From assembly GCF_001467585.1 (NCBI RefSeq), contig NZ_LNXY01000031.1, forward strand, positions 16,669 to 80,668: a stretch of DNA of 64,000 nucleotides, in the 5' to 3' direction. The translations under genes were made by a program, and so were the position numbers. Source of the stretch: Legionella drozanskii LLAP-1 (lineage in GTDB: Bacteria; Pseudomonadota; Gammaproteobacteria; Legionellales; Legionellaceae). A model generated the notes under the pieces. It saw only the letters and a program-made list of their open reading frames with translations, made no database searches and was not told the DNA's origin. Shown in pieces: positions 33,152 through 42,803 of the stretch (within the stretch, counting starts at the first letter, position 1; the number at the start of each line of letters is the position of its first letter).

Positions 33152-35164
33152 CTATTTAATCCCGTTATGCCTCAATAAAGCATCTACTTTCGCTGGGCGG
33201 CCTCTGAACTGCAAATAAGCATTTGCTGCTTTCTTTGAGCCGCCTATTTCTAAAATTGAATGTAAGAAATCACGCCCGGTTTGAGCGTTAAAAATTCCTT
33301 CTTCTTCAAACCGAGAAAAAGCATCACTAGAAAGCACTTCTGCCCATTTATAGCTGTAGTAACCCGCCGCATAGCCTCCCGCAAAAATATGAGAAAAGCT
33401 ATGTTGGAAACGATTATATGGGGCGATAGGAACAACCGTAGTTTGTTTTCTTACTTCATTGAGTATCTTTGTCACTAAACCTGAACTTTGCGGCTTAAAC
33501 TCTTGATGGATACGGAAATCAAATAGAGAAAACTCCAGTTGGCGCATCATTGCCATGGCAGATTGGAAATTTTTAGCAGCAAGCAATTTTTTAAATAGCT
33601 CGTCAGGTAATACCTCTCCACTATCTATATGTTGAGTGAGTAATTGGAGCGCATCTTGTTCCCAGCACCAATTTTCGAAAAATTGACTGGGTAACTCAAC
33701 AGCATCCCACTCGACGCCATTGATCCCAGAGGCATTCAGATAATCGACCTTTGTCAACACATGATGTAAGCAGTGGCCAAGTTCATGAAATAAAGTTAAC
33801 ACCTCATCATGTGACAAAGCAGCCATTTTTTTGGCTGACGGCTTTGCAAAATTGCATGTTAAGGTTGCGATAGGCAATTGAGTATCACCATTAGCTAAAA
33901 TTCGTCGACCTTGCAAAGAATCCATCCATGCCCCGCCGCGTTTGTGTTGCCGAGCAAACAAATCAGCGTAAATATAGCCGCGTAATTGTCTATTCTCGTC
34001 CAAAATACGATAACATTTTACATCGGGATGCCAGGTATCAACGTCTTTGGTTTCTTCCATATTCATACCGTAGAGTTTATTCACTATGGTAAATAACCCT
34101 TCCATGACTTTATTGAGAGAAAAATAAGGACGTAATTCTTCCTGCGAGATAGCGTATTCTTTTTGGCTTTTTTTCTCAGAAACAAAGGCTAAATCCCAGG
34201 GAGCTAATTCATCTAGATCATATTCTTTAGTAGCGAATTCCTGCAAAGATTTAAATTCCGTTTCTGCTTGATGGTGCCCGCGTTTAGATAAATCTTGTAA
34301 AAAACCTACAACTTGTGATGTTGATTCCGCCATTTTAGTCGCTAAGGATAATTCTGCATAATTAGCAAAGCCAAGCAATTCCGCTTTTTCTTGTCGAAGA
34401 GTTAACATTTCATCGATTAAGCTTGTATTGTCATATTTTCCTGCGCTGGGCCCTTGATCGGAGGCACGAGTGACATAGGCCTGATACATTTCCTCACGCA
34501 AAGCCCTATCTTCTGCATAAGAGATCACAGCGAGATAGCAAGGAAATTCGAGATTTAGCATCCAACCTGGCAACTCTTTTTCTGCAGCTAACTCGCGTGC
34601 CGTGTGAATAGCATGCTCGGGTAAACTAGCTATTCGTTTTTCGTCGGTGATGTGCAAACTAAAGGCCTGGCTTGCGTCCAAAACATTATTGTCAAATTGA
34701 TTCGCCAACTGAGATAAATGAGTTTGAATTTCCTCAAAACGGTGTTTCTTCTCAGACGATAAGGCAACGCCAGACAATTCAAAATCACGAACGCTGTCTT
34801 CAATGATCTTTCGCTGGGTTTCATTCAAAACTGTTTTATCTAAGGATTTAATCGCATTGTAGAGCTCTTGATTATGACCAATTGCAGAGTCATAAGCCGA
34901 TAACTTCGGCAGACAAGCCTGATAACAATCGCGTAATTTTTTTGTATTAACTACCGCATGCAAATGCGATAATGGGGACCAAAAACGCTCAAGTGCATCA
35001 TCCATCTCTTCTAATGGTCGCATGAGATTGTTCCAAGTAAACTGCTCATTCTCTCTAAGAATTACTGCTATTTGAGCTAAGTTATCTTGTAAAAGTTTAG
35101 CGAGATGCTCGACAAAATGATCCGTATCTATAGAAGTAAACTGCGGTAGGCTAACTGCTGACAT
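33152..35164 (-). CDS. prlC: Oligopeptidase A (M3 zinc metallopeptidase)
   Basis: This cytoplasmic peptidase degrades oligopeptides, including cleaved signal peptides. It has 670 residues, the usual size. The zinc motif HELGHCLHH near residue 460 carries HExxH, with the third ligand in the following EWDAVELPSQFFENW segment. The closing region GYYSYKWAEVLSSDAF is characteristic of the M3A family. The start MSAVSLPQFTSID has no strong ribosome-binding site nearby, and the downstream gene order gives no operon partner. E. coli calls this gene prlC or opdA. Confidence 0.93.
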   Translation of the reverse strand: MSAVSLPQFTSIDTDHFVEHLAKLLQDNLAQIAVILRENEQFTWNNLMRPLEEMDDALERFWSPLSHLHAVVNTKKLRDCYQACLPKLSAYDSAIGHNQELYNAIKSLDKTVLNETQRKIIEDSVRDFELSGVALSSEKKHRFEEIQTHLSQLANQFDNNVLDASQAFSLHITDEKRIASLPEHAIHTARELAAEKELPGWMLNLEFPCYLAVISYAEDRALREEMYQAYVTRASDQGPSAGKYDNTSLIDEMLTLRQEKAELLGFANYAELSLATKMAESTSQVVGFLQDLSKRGHHQAETEFKSLQEFATKEYDLDELAPWDLAFVSEKKSQKEYAISQEELRPYFSLNKVMEGLFTIVNKLYGMNMEETKDVDTWHPDVKCYRILDENRQLRGYIYADLFARQHKRGGAWMDSLQGRRILANGDTQLPIATLTCNFAKPSAKKMAALSHDEVLTLFHELGHCLHHVLTKVDYLNASGINGVEWDAVELPSQFFENWCWEQDALQLLTQHIDSGEVLPDELFKKLLAAKNFQSAMAMMRQLEFSLFDFRIHQEFKPQSSGLVTKILNEVRKQTTVVPIAPYNRFQHSFSHIFAGGYAAGYYSYKWAEVLSSDAFSRFEEEGIFNAQTGRDFLHSILEIGGSKKAANAYLQFRGRPAKVDALLRHNGIK

Positions 35165-35222
35165 AATTCCTCTCAGTCATAACAAATTCTTTAAGAATAT
35201 CATTGAATTGATATCTACTCTA

Positions 35223-36605
35223 TTATAGCGGTGTATTTGAATACATAAGATCGGAAAGTGGACCTGGCTCGCTCGAGACGTGTAAAATTTTTCGTCGTTG
35301 CTTCTCATCCATACTAGACATATTAGCTTGAAAAAAAGCCGAGCTACTTTCAAATAATGACTTACCAGGCGTTTCAATTTTTTCTACATTGTTTCTGGGA
35401 ACGTGACTATCTATCCAACGGTTAGCAAGAAAGGTAGCGAAAGTTATGGTAACAACCAAGATTGCACCAATAAGCGGAATAATTGGCATACTAGCTAGAG
35501 CTGGCATAGCGAAACACATTGCTAAAAACAAAGCGCTTGTGCTAATAACGCCCAACATTACTCTTTGTTGCTCACAAGTAAACTGCTCCTCCAACTGTCG
35601 TTGATATTCTTCTATTTCATCAATTTCTTCTTTTGAAGCCCCAGAGCTGCGTAATTTTTTTGCAACATTATTATATTGTTCACGGATTTCGTTGATGCGG
35701 CGAAGCTCAATAAGAGCTCGGATAGTCGCCATTATTACGTCAAAGAAAAAGATGGAGATAGTGATATACATACCAACCGGCGCTAGACTGCCAGTCAATA
35801 CAAAGCAAGCCAAGATACCACAAATGAACCAAGCCGTATCGTTACCTAAGAAAAACCAGCGTCGTTGCAACTGGGCTTCGACACGAATCAACCAATATAG
35901 GTCCTTTTCTTTTGCCCCCATCCCTGCCCATTCAGTAAGAAAAAGATGCTTTAGCAACATAAAAAGATTAAGTGCTAATCTAGGAACATAAAATAGCCAG
36001 GCCACGTAATTTAAGGTCGGTCCAAGAATGAGGTCTATACCATTTATCGAATCAGTCAGATGATTCCAATCTAAGATAAAAGGAAGTAAGGTGATAAAGA
36101 CTCGTCGTATGCGGATAGTAAATAATCGGTGCCAGTTATATTGTCGCGTGGTGTCTCTCACATATTGAGAAAAAGACCCCATAGGATCATTTTCCAATTT
36201 CTCAGTATTGGGAAAATCATAACCGCGTAGCCTCAATAACTCTCGGTAATATTTTTGCTCTTTCTGCAAGCGTAATACTTCGTAGGGCACATCCAAATAA
36301 TAATGATAAATATGTGCCAAAAGCTCTGCCATTGTTAAAGCAGCGACTAATTGATCGGTAAGTACATTGAGTTCGTCTTCAGTGACTTCTTGTTGCTTGG
36401 ATTTATCCGCAAAGCTATGCATCAGATGTACGCAGTGCACATTGTATTCGAGAGTCAATAATTGATGAATACGTACCAGTGGCTGAAAAAGTTCAACACC
36501 TTTCTCTTCCAATTTATCTCGAAACACCCAAGTTTTTGTCCCTTCTTCACATGGTTCGAGAGTATCACCTATAAGAGACTGTAATCGCTGCGAAACTGCT
36601 GACAT
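35223..36605 (-). CDS. Unrecognised 460-residue membrane protein with coiled coil
   Basis: I do not recognise a family. Hydrophobic segments appear at about residues 165-180, 190-225, 260-300 and 355-395, so there are probably four to six membrane helices. Between them is a charged coiled coil (RELIELRRINEIREQYNN, then EEIDEIEEYQRQLEEQ). The N-terminal 150 residues are soluble and helical. No enzyme motif is seen. Proteins of this kind (helical, large loops, no homologues outside the genus that I can name) include Legionella effectors, but it could be an ordinary inner-membrane protein. Confidence 0.65.
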   Translation of the reverse strand: MSAVSQRLQSLIGDTLEPCEEGTKTWVFRDKLEEKGVELFQPLVRIHQLLTLEYNVHCVHLMHSFADKSKQQEVTEDELNVLTDQLVAALTMAELLAHIYHYYLDVPYEVLRLQKEQKYYRELLRLRGYDFPNTEKLENDPMGSFSQYVRDTTRQYNWHRLFTIRIRRVFITLLPFILDWNHLTDSINGIDLILGPTLNYVAWLFYVPRLALNLFMLLKHLFLTEWAGMGAKEKDLYWLIRVEAQLQRRWFFLGNDTAWFICGILACFVLTGSLAPVGMYITISIFFFDVIMATIRALIELRRINEIREQYNNVAKKLRSSGASKEEIDEIEEYQRQLEEQFTCEQQRVMLGVISTSALFLAMCFAMPALASMPIIPLIGAILVVTITFATFLANRWIDSHVPRNNVEKIETPGKSLFESSSAFFQANMSSMDEKQRRKILHVSSEPGPLSDLMYSNTPL

Positions 36606-36789
36606 ACAACCTTAGATTAGTTGAAGCTGGTAAATCATCCCAAAAAATAGTCAAGAAGTAAATTTTTCAAGACGGATTTTATCCAAAAAAAAATATTTGA
36701 ACATTATTGCTACAATAAATAGAGAGCTAACTTGCTGATTAATAGCTTCTGAGCGACAATAGTGCCCCTGATGACAGCAGAAGAGAACG

Positions 36790-38787
36790 ATGAGCCTTTC
36801 CAATGATTTAGCCAACGCTATCCGCTTTTTAAGTATTGATGCCGTTGAGCAAGCACAGTCTGGACATCCGGGCATGCCCCTGGGCATGGCGGATATTGCG
36901 ACCGTACTTTGGAAAAAATTTTTAAAGTACAGCCCCAAAAATCCCAACTGGTTTGACCGGGATCGCTTTGTGGTGTCCAATGGTCATGGCTCGATGCTAC
37001 TTTATTCTTTATTGCATTTAACGGGTTATAACCTAAGCATCGATGAGCTAAAGCATTTTCGTCAACTTCACTCAAAAACGCCTGGTCATCCAGAATATTC
37101 AGACACTCCTGGAGTTGAAACGACCACAGGACCTTTGGGGCAAGGTTTAGCTAATGCAGTAGGTATGGCGATTGCCGAAAAGCAATTAGCCACTCTTTTT
37201 AATCGTCCTAACTCAAAACTCATTAACCATTTTACTTATGTCTTCGTTGGAGATGGTTGCCTCATGGAAGGCCTTTCTCATGAAGTTAGTTCTTTAGCAG
37301 GCACACTAGGTCTCGGAAAACTCATTGTTTTTTACGACGATAACGGGATTTCCATTGATGGTAAGGTGGAATCTTGGTTCACCGATGATACCGCTTTACG
37401 TTTCAAAGCTTATAATTGGCAAGTGATTGGTCCCATTGATGGCCATGATCCACAAGCGATTGAAAAAGCCATTGTGCAAGCTCAGCAAGAAACAGCTAAG
37501 CCTAGTATGATTATCTGCAAAACGGTGATTGGTTTTGGCTCACCCGTCGCAGGCAGTGAAAAAGCACATGGAGCGCCACTTGGTGCAGAGGGTGTCGCAA
37601 AGGTACGGGAAACCTTTAATTGGCCATATGAGCCTTTTGTCATTCCTGAGACCATTTATGCCGAATGGAATCATATTGAGCAGGGACAACATGATGAAAA
37701 TCAGTGGTTAGCTCTCTGTAATAATTACCAACAACAGTATCAAAGCGATTATCATGAGTTTTTACGCCGTATCAATCATGACTTACCTGATAACTGGAAC
37801 AATTTTTCAGAGCATTTTATCGAACAATGTCGGCACAATGACAAAGCCTTAGCGACTCGCAAAAGCTCGCAGCTTTGTCTTCAACAATTTGCTCATCTGC
37901 TGCCCGAAATGTTAGGCGGCTCAGCTGATTTAACAGGCTCGAACAATACGGATTGGTCTGGCACGAAAGCAATAAAATCAACTGATTTTTCTGGTAATTA
38001 TCTTTTCTATGGTGTGCGTGAATTTGGTATGGCAGCCATCATGAATGGTTTAGCCCTCCACGGTGGTTTTATCCCTTATGGTGGAACTTTCCTAGTATTC
38101 GCAGATTACGCCAGAAATGCCATCCGCTTGAGTGCGCTCATGAAGCAGCGGGTTATCTATGTCTTCACCCATGATTCAATCGGTTTGGGCGAAGATGGCC
38201 CGACTCATCAACCGATAGAACATGCTGCGATGTTGCGCATGACCCCGAATATGCAAGTATGGCGACCAGCTGACTTATTTGAAACAGCGATTGCCTGGCA
38301 ACAAGCACTCGAACATCATACAGGACCTTCTTCCCTGTTATTATCAAGGCAAAATTTACCGGAGCTCACTCACGCCCCGGATAGTGCAAAAAATATTAAA
38401 AAAGGAGGATATATTCTCAGTGATTGTCAAGGACAACCAGAGGCTATACTCCTAGCAACCGGTTCAGAGGTTCAATTAGCCCTTGCTGCGGCAACTCAAT
38501 TGCAAGCAGCCGGGAAAAGGATTCGCGTCGTTTCAATGCCTTGTTGTGAGCGTTTCCTAGCTCAAGATAATGCCTATCAAGAGCAGGTTTTACCAAAGGC
38601 CATACGCAAACGGGTCGCTGTTGAAGCGGCCACTACCGCTTATTGGTATCGTTTTGTAGGCTTAGACGGAGCAGTGATTGGTATTGATCGCTTTGGTGTT
38701 TCTGCACCAGCTGCTCAAGCATATAATTATTTAGGCATCACTGTTGAAAATATAGTCATGACCTTAGAGCACATCTTGAATTGCTAA
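36790..38787 (+). CDS. tkt: Transketolase
   Basis: Transketolase moves two-carbon units between sugar phosphates with thiamine diphosphate, in the non-oxidative pentose phosphate pathway. It has 665 residues. The segment GHPGMPLGMAD near residue 25, the TPP/Mg motif GDGCLMEG (about 156-163), and THDSIGLGEDGPTHQP (about 458-473) are all intact. A GAAGAGAACG stretch precedes the ATG. It is the first gene of the tkt-gap-pgk run, 66 bases before gap. Confidence 0.97.
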   Translation: MSLSNDLANAIRFLSIDAVEQAQSGHPGMPLGMADIATVLWKKFLKYSPKNPNWFDRDRFVVSNGHGSMLLYSLLHLTGYNLSIDELKHFRQLHSKTPGHPEYSDTPGVETTTGPLGQGLANAVGMAIAEKQLATLFNRPNSKLINHFTYVFVGDGCLMEGLSHEVSSLAGTLGLGKLIVFYDDNGISIDGKVESWFTDDTALRFKAYNWQVIGPIDGHDPQAIEKAIVQAQQETAKPSMIICKTVIGFGSPVAGSEKAHGAPLGAEGVAKVRETFNWPYEPFVIPETIYAEWNHIEQGQHDENQWLALCNNYQQQYQSDYHEFLRRINHDLPDNWNNFSEHFIEQCRHNDKALATRKSSQLCLQQFAHLLPEMLGGSADLTGSNNTDWSGTKAIKSTDFSGNYLFYGVREFGMAAIMNGLALHGGFIPYGGTFLVFADYARNAIRLSALMKQRVIYVFTHDSIGLGEDGPTHQPIEHAAMLRMTPNMQVWRPADLFETAIAWQQALEHHTGPSSLLLSRQNLPELTHAPDSAKNIKKGGYILSDCQGQPEAILLATGSEVQLALAAATQLQAAGKRIRVVSMPCCERFLAQDNAYQEQVLPKAIRKRVAVEAATTAYWYRFVGLDGAVIGIDRFGVSAPAAQAYNYLGITVENIVMTLEHILNC

Positions 38788-38853
38788 AGAGCCTCTTAAA
38801 CGTAATTTTAAAAACTGACTCAAGAAGAGTCCCTGTAATTTCGGAGAAGTAGT

Positions 38854-39846
38854 ATGACGATACGAGTCGCAATAAATGGTTACGGTCGCATTGGCCGCTG
38901 TGTCTTACGATCCATTTTTGAATACAAGCGCCAAAATCTATTCAACGTGGTTGCCATCAATGATGTATCGGGTATAGAAACCACTGCGCATTTAACTCGC
39001 TATGATTCAACGCATGGTCGATTTGGCAGTGAAGTACGCGTTGAGGGAAACAATTTAATTATTGATGGACACCCGATTCGGGTCACTTCCGAGCGCGACC
39101 CTTCCTTACTTCCTTGGAGTAGCTTGGATGTGGATATCGTTTTTGAGTGCACTGGACATTTCACTCATCGTGAAGGAGCAATGAAGCATATTCAGGCCGG
39201 AGCTAAAAAAGTTTTAATCTCCGCCCCCGGTAAAAATGCTGATGCAACTATAGTGTATGGAGTTAACCATCAAATACTGCAAGCAACTGATGTTATTGTA
39301 TCCAATGCTTCCTGTACAACCAATTGCTTAGCTCCAGTGGTAAAACCGCTTAACGACGCATTGGGAATTTCTTCCGGCTTATTAAACACCGTGCATGCCT
39401 ACACTAAAGATCAAATGTTATTAGATGCTAGTCATATCGATCTTCGTCGCGCACGCTCAGCAACACAATCCATTATTCCAACTAAAACAGGTGCTGCACA
39501 AGCGGTTGGTTTAGTACTCCCAGAATTGGCTGGCAAGCTCGATGGCTTTGCTATGCGAGTTCCCACACTGAATGTTTCTGTTATTGATCTCACGTTTATT
39601 GCTCTACGTGAAACCACGGCAGCCGAAGTTAATGACATCATGCGTAAAGCAAAATCTGAAGTTCTCCATATCAACGAAGAACCCTTAGTCTCTTGTGATT
39701 TCAATCACTATCCTGCTTCAGCTGTTTTTGATACTGCCCTGACGAAAGTGCTCGGCAATTTAGTGAAAGTAGTGGCTTGGTATGACAATGAGTGGGGTTT
39801 CTCTAATCGTATGTTAGATACCGCAAACTGTATGATGAATCGTTAA
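38854..39846 (+). CDS. gap: Glyceraldehyde-3-phosphate dehydrogenase
   Basis: The enzyme oxidises glyceraldehyde 3-phosphate to 1,3-bisphosphoglycerate with NAD. It has 330 residues: the nucleotide-binding start [12 protein letters not shown], the catalytic cysteine in [12 protein letters not shown] (about 150-161), and the closing [19 protein letters not shown] lies 5-6 bases before the ATG. It lies between tkt and pgk, 11 bases before pgk, so it is co-transcribed. The gammaproteobacterial epd/gap pair differs in detail, but the glycolytic role fits the pgk neighbour. Confidence 0.95.
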   Translation: MTIRVAINGYGRIGRCVLRSIFEYKRQNLFNVVAINDVSGIETTAHLTRYDSTHGRFGSEVRVEGNNLIIDGHPIRVTSERDPSLLPWSSLDVDIVFECTGHFTHREGAMKHIQAGAKKVLISAPGKNADATIVYGVNHQILQATDVIVSNASCTTNCLAPVVKPLNDALGISSGLLNTVHAYTKDQMLLDASHIDLRRARSATQSIIPTKTGAAQAVGLVLPELAGKLDGFAMRVPTLNVSVIDLTFIALRETTAAEVNDIMRKAKSEVLHINEEPLVSCDFNHYPASAVFDTALTKVLGNLVKVVAWYDNEWGFSNRMLDTANCMMNR

Positions 39847-39857
39847 GGACAGTATAA

Positions 39858-41045
39858 ATGAATCTAGTTCAAATGAGCGAGCTCAGTCTTCGTGGTAAAC
39901 GAATATTGATTCGTGAAGATTTAAATGTTCCGATAAAAGATGGCATTATCACGAGCGATCAACGCCTACAAGCCGCTTTACCCACGTTACAAGCAGCTCT
40001 TGATGAAGGAGCGGCTGTAATGGTGTTATCGCATTTGGGCAGACCAGAAGAAGGTAAATTTGAAAAACGTTTTTCTTTAAAACCAATTGCTGACTACTTG
40101 GAAGCTAATCTTGAATACCCTGTTCGCTTTGAAACCAATTATTTAAATGGCATCGAGGTCAATCCCGGTGAATTAGTAATTTGTGAAAATGTAAGATTCA
40201 ATCCGGGTGAGAAAGCAAATGATGACGACCTGGCAAAAAAACTTGCAAACCTATGCGATATCTTTGTGATGGATGCTTTTGGCACTGCCCATCGCGCCCA
40301 AGCTTCTACCTATGGCGTAGCAAAATATGCGACGGTAGCTGCAGCAGGTCCACTGCTTGTTCGCGAATTAGAGGCCTTACAACATGTACTTAAAGAACCT
40401 GCAAAACCGATTGTGGCTATTGTTGGTGGTGCCAAAGTATCATCCAAATTAACTTTACTGAAGCAACTAGTAGGGCGAGTTGATTATCTAATCCCCGGCG
40501 GTGGGATTGCCAACACTTTTCTTCGCGCTCAAGGCTATGAAATTGGCGTATCGCTTTGTGAAGAAAATTTACTGGATGATGCTCGGGAGATCTTGGCTTT
40601 AGCTAAAGAAAGTGGTTGCCAAATCCCGCTACCTTCCGATGTCGTTGTGGGTAAAACTTTTTCAGACAGCTGCCCGGCGTTTAATAAAACACTTAGTAAT
40701 GTAGCCAGTGACGACATGATCATGGACATAGGCCCAGAAACAGTGAGTCGCTATGTCGACATCGTTAACCAAGCCAATACAATTATTTGGAATGGCCCCG
40801 TCGGTGTTTTTGAATTCCCGCAATTTGCTTATGGCACGAGAGCATTAGCGATAGCGATTGCTGATAGTGACGCCTTTTCTATTGCTGGCGGTGGAGATAC
40901 ACTTGCTGCGGTCGATCAATATGATCTAACCCATCAAATTTCTTATATATCCACAGGAGGTGGTGCTTTTCTTGAATTTCTAGAAGGTAAAACCTTACCT
41001 GCCGTAGCGATTTTAGAAGAGCGTGCCAATGCGTCGCCGCACTAA
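39858..41045 (+). CDS. pgk: Phosphoglycerate kinase
   Basis: The enzyme transfers phosphate from 1,3-bisphosphoglycerate to ADP. It has 395 residues: the substrate segment REDLNVPI (about 20-27), [11 protein letters not shown], the nucleotide region KVSSKLTLL, and the hinge and ATP motif [10 protein letters not shown], closing with [14 protein letters not shown]. It is the last gene of the tkt-gap-pgk unit. No pyruvate kinase gene follows, as it often does in related bacteria. A lipoprotein gene on the other strand comes next. Confidence 0.97.
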   Translation: MNLVQMSELSLRGKRILIREDLNVPIKDGIITSDQRLQAALPTLQAALDEGAAVMVLSHLGRPEEGKFEKRFSLKPIADYLEANLEYPVRFETNYLNGIEVNPGELVICENVRFNPGEKANDDDLAKKLANLCDIFVMDAFGTAHRAQASTYGVAKYATVAAAGPLLVRELEALQHVLKEPAKPIVAIVGGAKVSSKLTLLKQLVGRVDYLIPGGGIANTFLRAQGYEIGVSLCEENLLDDAREILALAKESGCQIPLPSDVVVGKTFSDSCPAFNKTLSNVASDDMIMDIGPETVSRYVDIVNQANTIIWNGPVGVFEFPQFAYGTRALAIAIADSDAFSIAGGGDTLAAVDQYDLTHQISYISTGGGAFLEFLEGKTLPAVAILEERANASPH

Positions 41046-41075
41046 ATAATTGCAACACTATTACTTTAGCGGATT

Positions 41076-41396
41076 TCAACCGTTACTGCCGCAACTTGTC
41101 GTGCGACTACTACAGCTAAAAGTATTTGGGCAGGGTAGGAAGACTCCGGGTGCGGCAGTGCCTTGGCTGAAGGTTTGAGTTCCTTGAGAGCAGGTAGAGA
41201 GAACGCCACCACCGGAGCATCGGCAGGTTATATTGCTAGCTAATATACACTGCCCATTTAGCGTTATAAGAGATACGGCAAGAGGCGAGCTGGAGGATGT
41301 ACAATTATCACATCCGGCTAGCTGCATTCCGCTGGCTGAGAGGATAACAAGTAATGTAAGTTTTTGCGCCATTGTTGATTTATTTAACCAAATCAT
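41076..41396 (-). CDS. Small cysteine-rich lipoprotein
   Basis: The protein has 106 residues. A signal peptide ends in the lipobox MQLAGC (cysteine about 29), so the mature protein should be lipid-anchored. The mature part is rich in Cys, Ser and Thr (CRCSGGG, CPNTFSCSS) and probably disulfide-bonded in the periplasm or at the outer membrane. I chose the ATG at 41396 because AAGGAG lies 7 bases upstream. An inner ATG at 41372 also leaves a full signal peptide. I do not recognise the family. Confidence 0.7.
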   Translation of the reverse strand: MIWLNKSTMAQKLTLLVILSASGMQLAGCDNCTSSSSPLAVSLITLNGQCILASNITCRCSGGGVLSTCSQGTQTFSQGTAAPGVFLPCPNTFSCSSRTTSCGSNG

Positions 41397-41485
41397 CCTT
41401 GTACTCCTTTCCTGAAATCGTTTGTTTTTATAAAAAAATGCTGTGTTTATATCTAAATTATTATCGGTGTATAGCGTGGTTAATT

Positions 41486-42796
41486 TTATTCCACAGTCGC
41501 ATCAGAAATCCCTGGGTTTTCTAAACTTAAGATTCCAGTATTAAAATCATAAGCAAAAAGTTCGGCGTAGCGTCCCCAGTCAATCATCGTGCGTAACACA
41601 CGCTCAGCTTCTTTTTCGCTTAAATAGTCTTCAAGTTTAGATAAAAATCGTTCTTCAGAAACACGATGACCCACTTTCTCATCTAAGACGCGGCGAATAT
41701 AACGTGCCAAAGGCACTTTTTCTAAAAGTCGTCCTGCGAATAATTGCTTACGTGCTTGTAAATCGGCCTCTGAAAATTGTTTTCCTAATTCACTGAGTTG
41801 AATATCGCCATCGGATACTTTAGCAAATCCTAAAATCTCCAAGGTTTCTAAAATGGGAAATAAATCATCAATATTCATCATCAATTCATCAGCTAACTCT
41901 GGAAGATCAATCTGTTCCTTGAATGACTTCATAGTCTCAATCAATCCAGATAACTCTGAAGGCTCCACATCTGGTAAACGATAACCCAACCCAATTTGGC
42001 GCTCACGTTGCGCACCTTTTGCTTTTTCCTTAGGGCCTGTGGTCATCAAGGTATAGATTTTATCAACTAACGCACGAAACTCAGGCGCTTCTGAATCACG
42101 AGGTTGCTCCAGTGCAACTTGTAATTCTGCGCGAATATAGCCAGGATCACTGCCAAAAATAATGATTCGATCAGCTAGAGTTGCTGCTTCCTCAATATTA
42201 TGAGTAACTAATAAGATCCCATTGGTGTTGGTTTTCTTTTCTTGCCATAATTTCAACATATCTGATTTTAAGTTTTCAGCCGTTAATACATCGAGAGCAG
42301 AAAAAGGTTCATCCATTAGCAACACGTCTGGATTAATAACTAAAGCTCGAGCAAAGCCAACCCGTTGACGCATTCCGCCGGATAATTCTTTGGGGAAAGC
42401 TGATTCAAATCCATCAAGACCGATAGTATCAATTGCTTCAATTGCACGGTGTCGCCTTTCTTCGCGTCCGACACCTTGGGCTTCTAAACCTAGCTCCACA
42501 TTTTCGAGCACAGTTAACCATGGCATCAGCGCGAAAGATTGAAAAACCATCGCTATACCGGGCACCGGACCTGTCACGGGCTGACCACGATAAGTCACTT
42601 TTCCTGCTGAGGGCGGAACTAGACCTGCAATAATACGCAAAAGGGTGGATTTGCCCGAGCCAGATTTACCAAGTAAGGCAACAATTTCACCTTCTTGTAG
42701 ACGAAAATTAACATCTTCGAGCACTAACAAATCTTGAGCAGATGCTTTTTTAAAGGATTTACGACAATTTTCAATAGCAATAATAGTTTCTGACAT
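41486..42796 (-). CDS. ABC transporter ATPase with C-terminal AAA-associated domain
   Basis: This is the energy subunit of an importer of the nitrate/sulfonate/taurine type. It has 436 residues: Walker A GKSGSGKST (about 43-51), signature LSGGMRQRVG, and Walker B LLMDEPFSALD. The extra 170 residues after the ATPase domain match the AAA-associated domain found on one subgroup of these ATPases, possibly regulatory. It lies 7 bases after the permease gene. No periplasmic binding protein gene is in view, so the substrate is not known. Confidence 0.9.
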   Translation of the reverse strand: MSETIIAIENCRKSFKKASAQDLLVLEDVNFRLQEGEIVALLGKSGSGKSTLLRIIAGLVPPSAGKVTYRGQPVTGPVPGIAMVFQSFALMPWLTVLENVELGLEAQGVGREERRHRAIEAIDTIGLDGFESAFPKELSGGMRQRVGFARALVINPDVLLMDEPFSALDVLTAENLKSDMLKLWQEKKTNTNGILLVTHNIEEAATLADRIIIFGSDPGYIRAELQVALEQPRDSEAPEFRALVDKIYTLMTTGPKEKAKGAQRERQIGLGYRLPDVEPSELSGLIETMKSFKEQIDLPELADELMMNIDDLFPILETLEILGFAKVSDGDIQLSELGKQFSEADLQARKQLFAGRLLEKVPLARYIRRVLDEKVGHRVSEERFLSKLEDYLSEKEAERVLRTMIDWGRYAELFAYDFNTGILSLENPGISDATVE

Positions 42797-42803
42797 AGCA
42801 TCC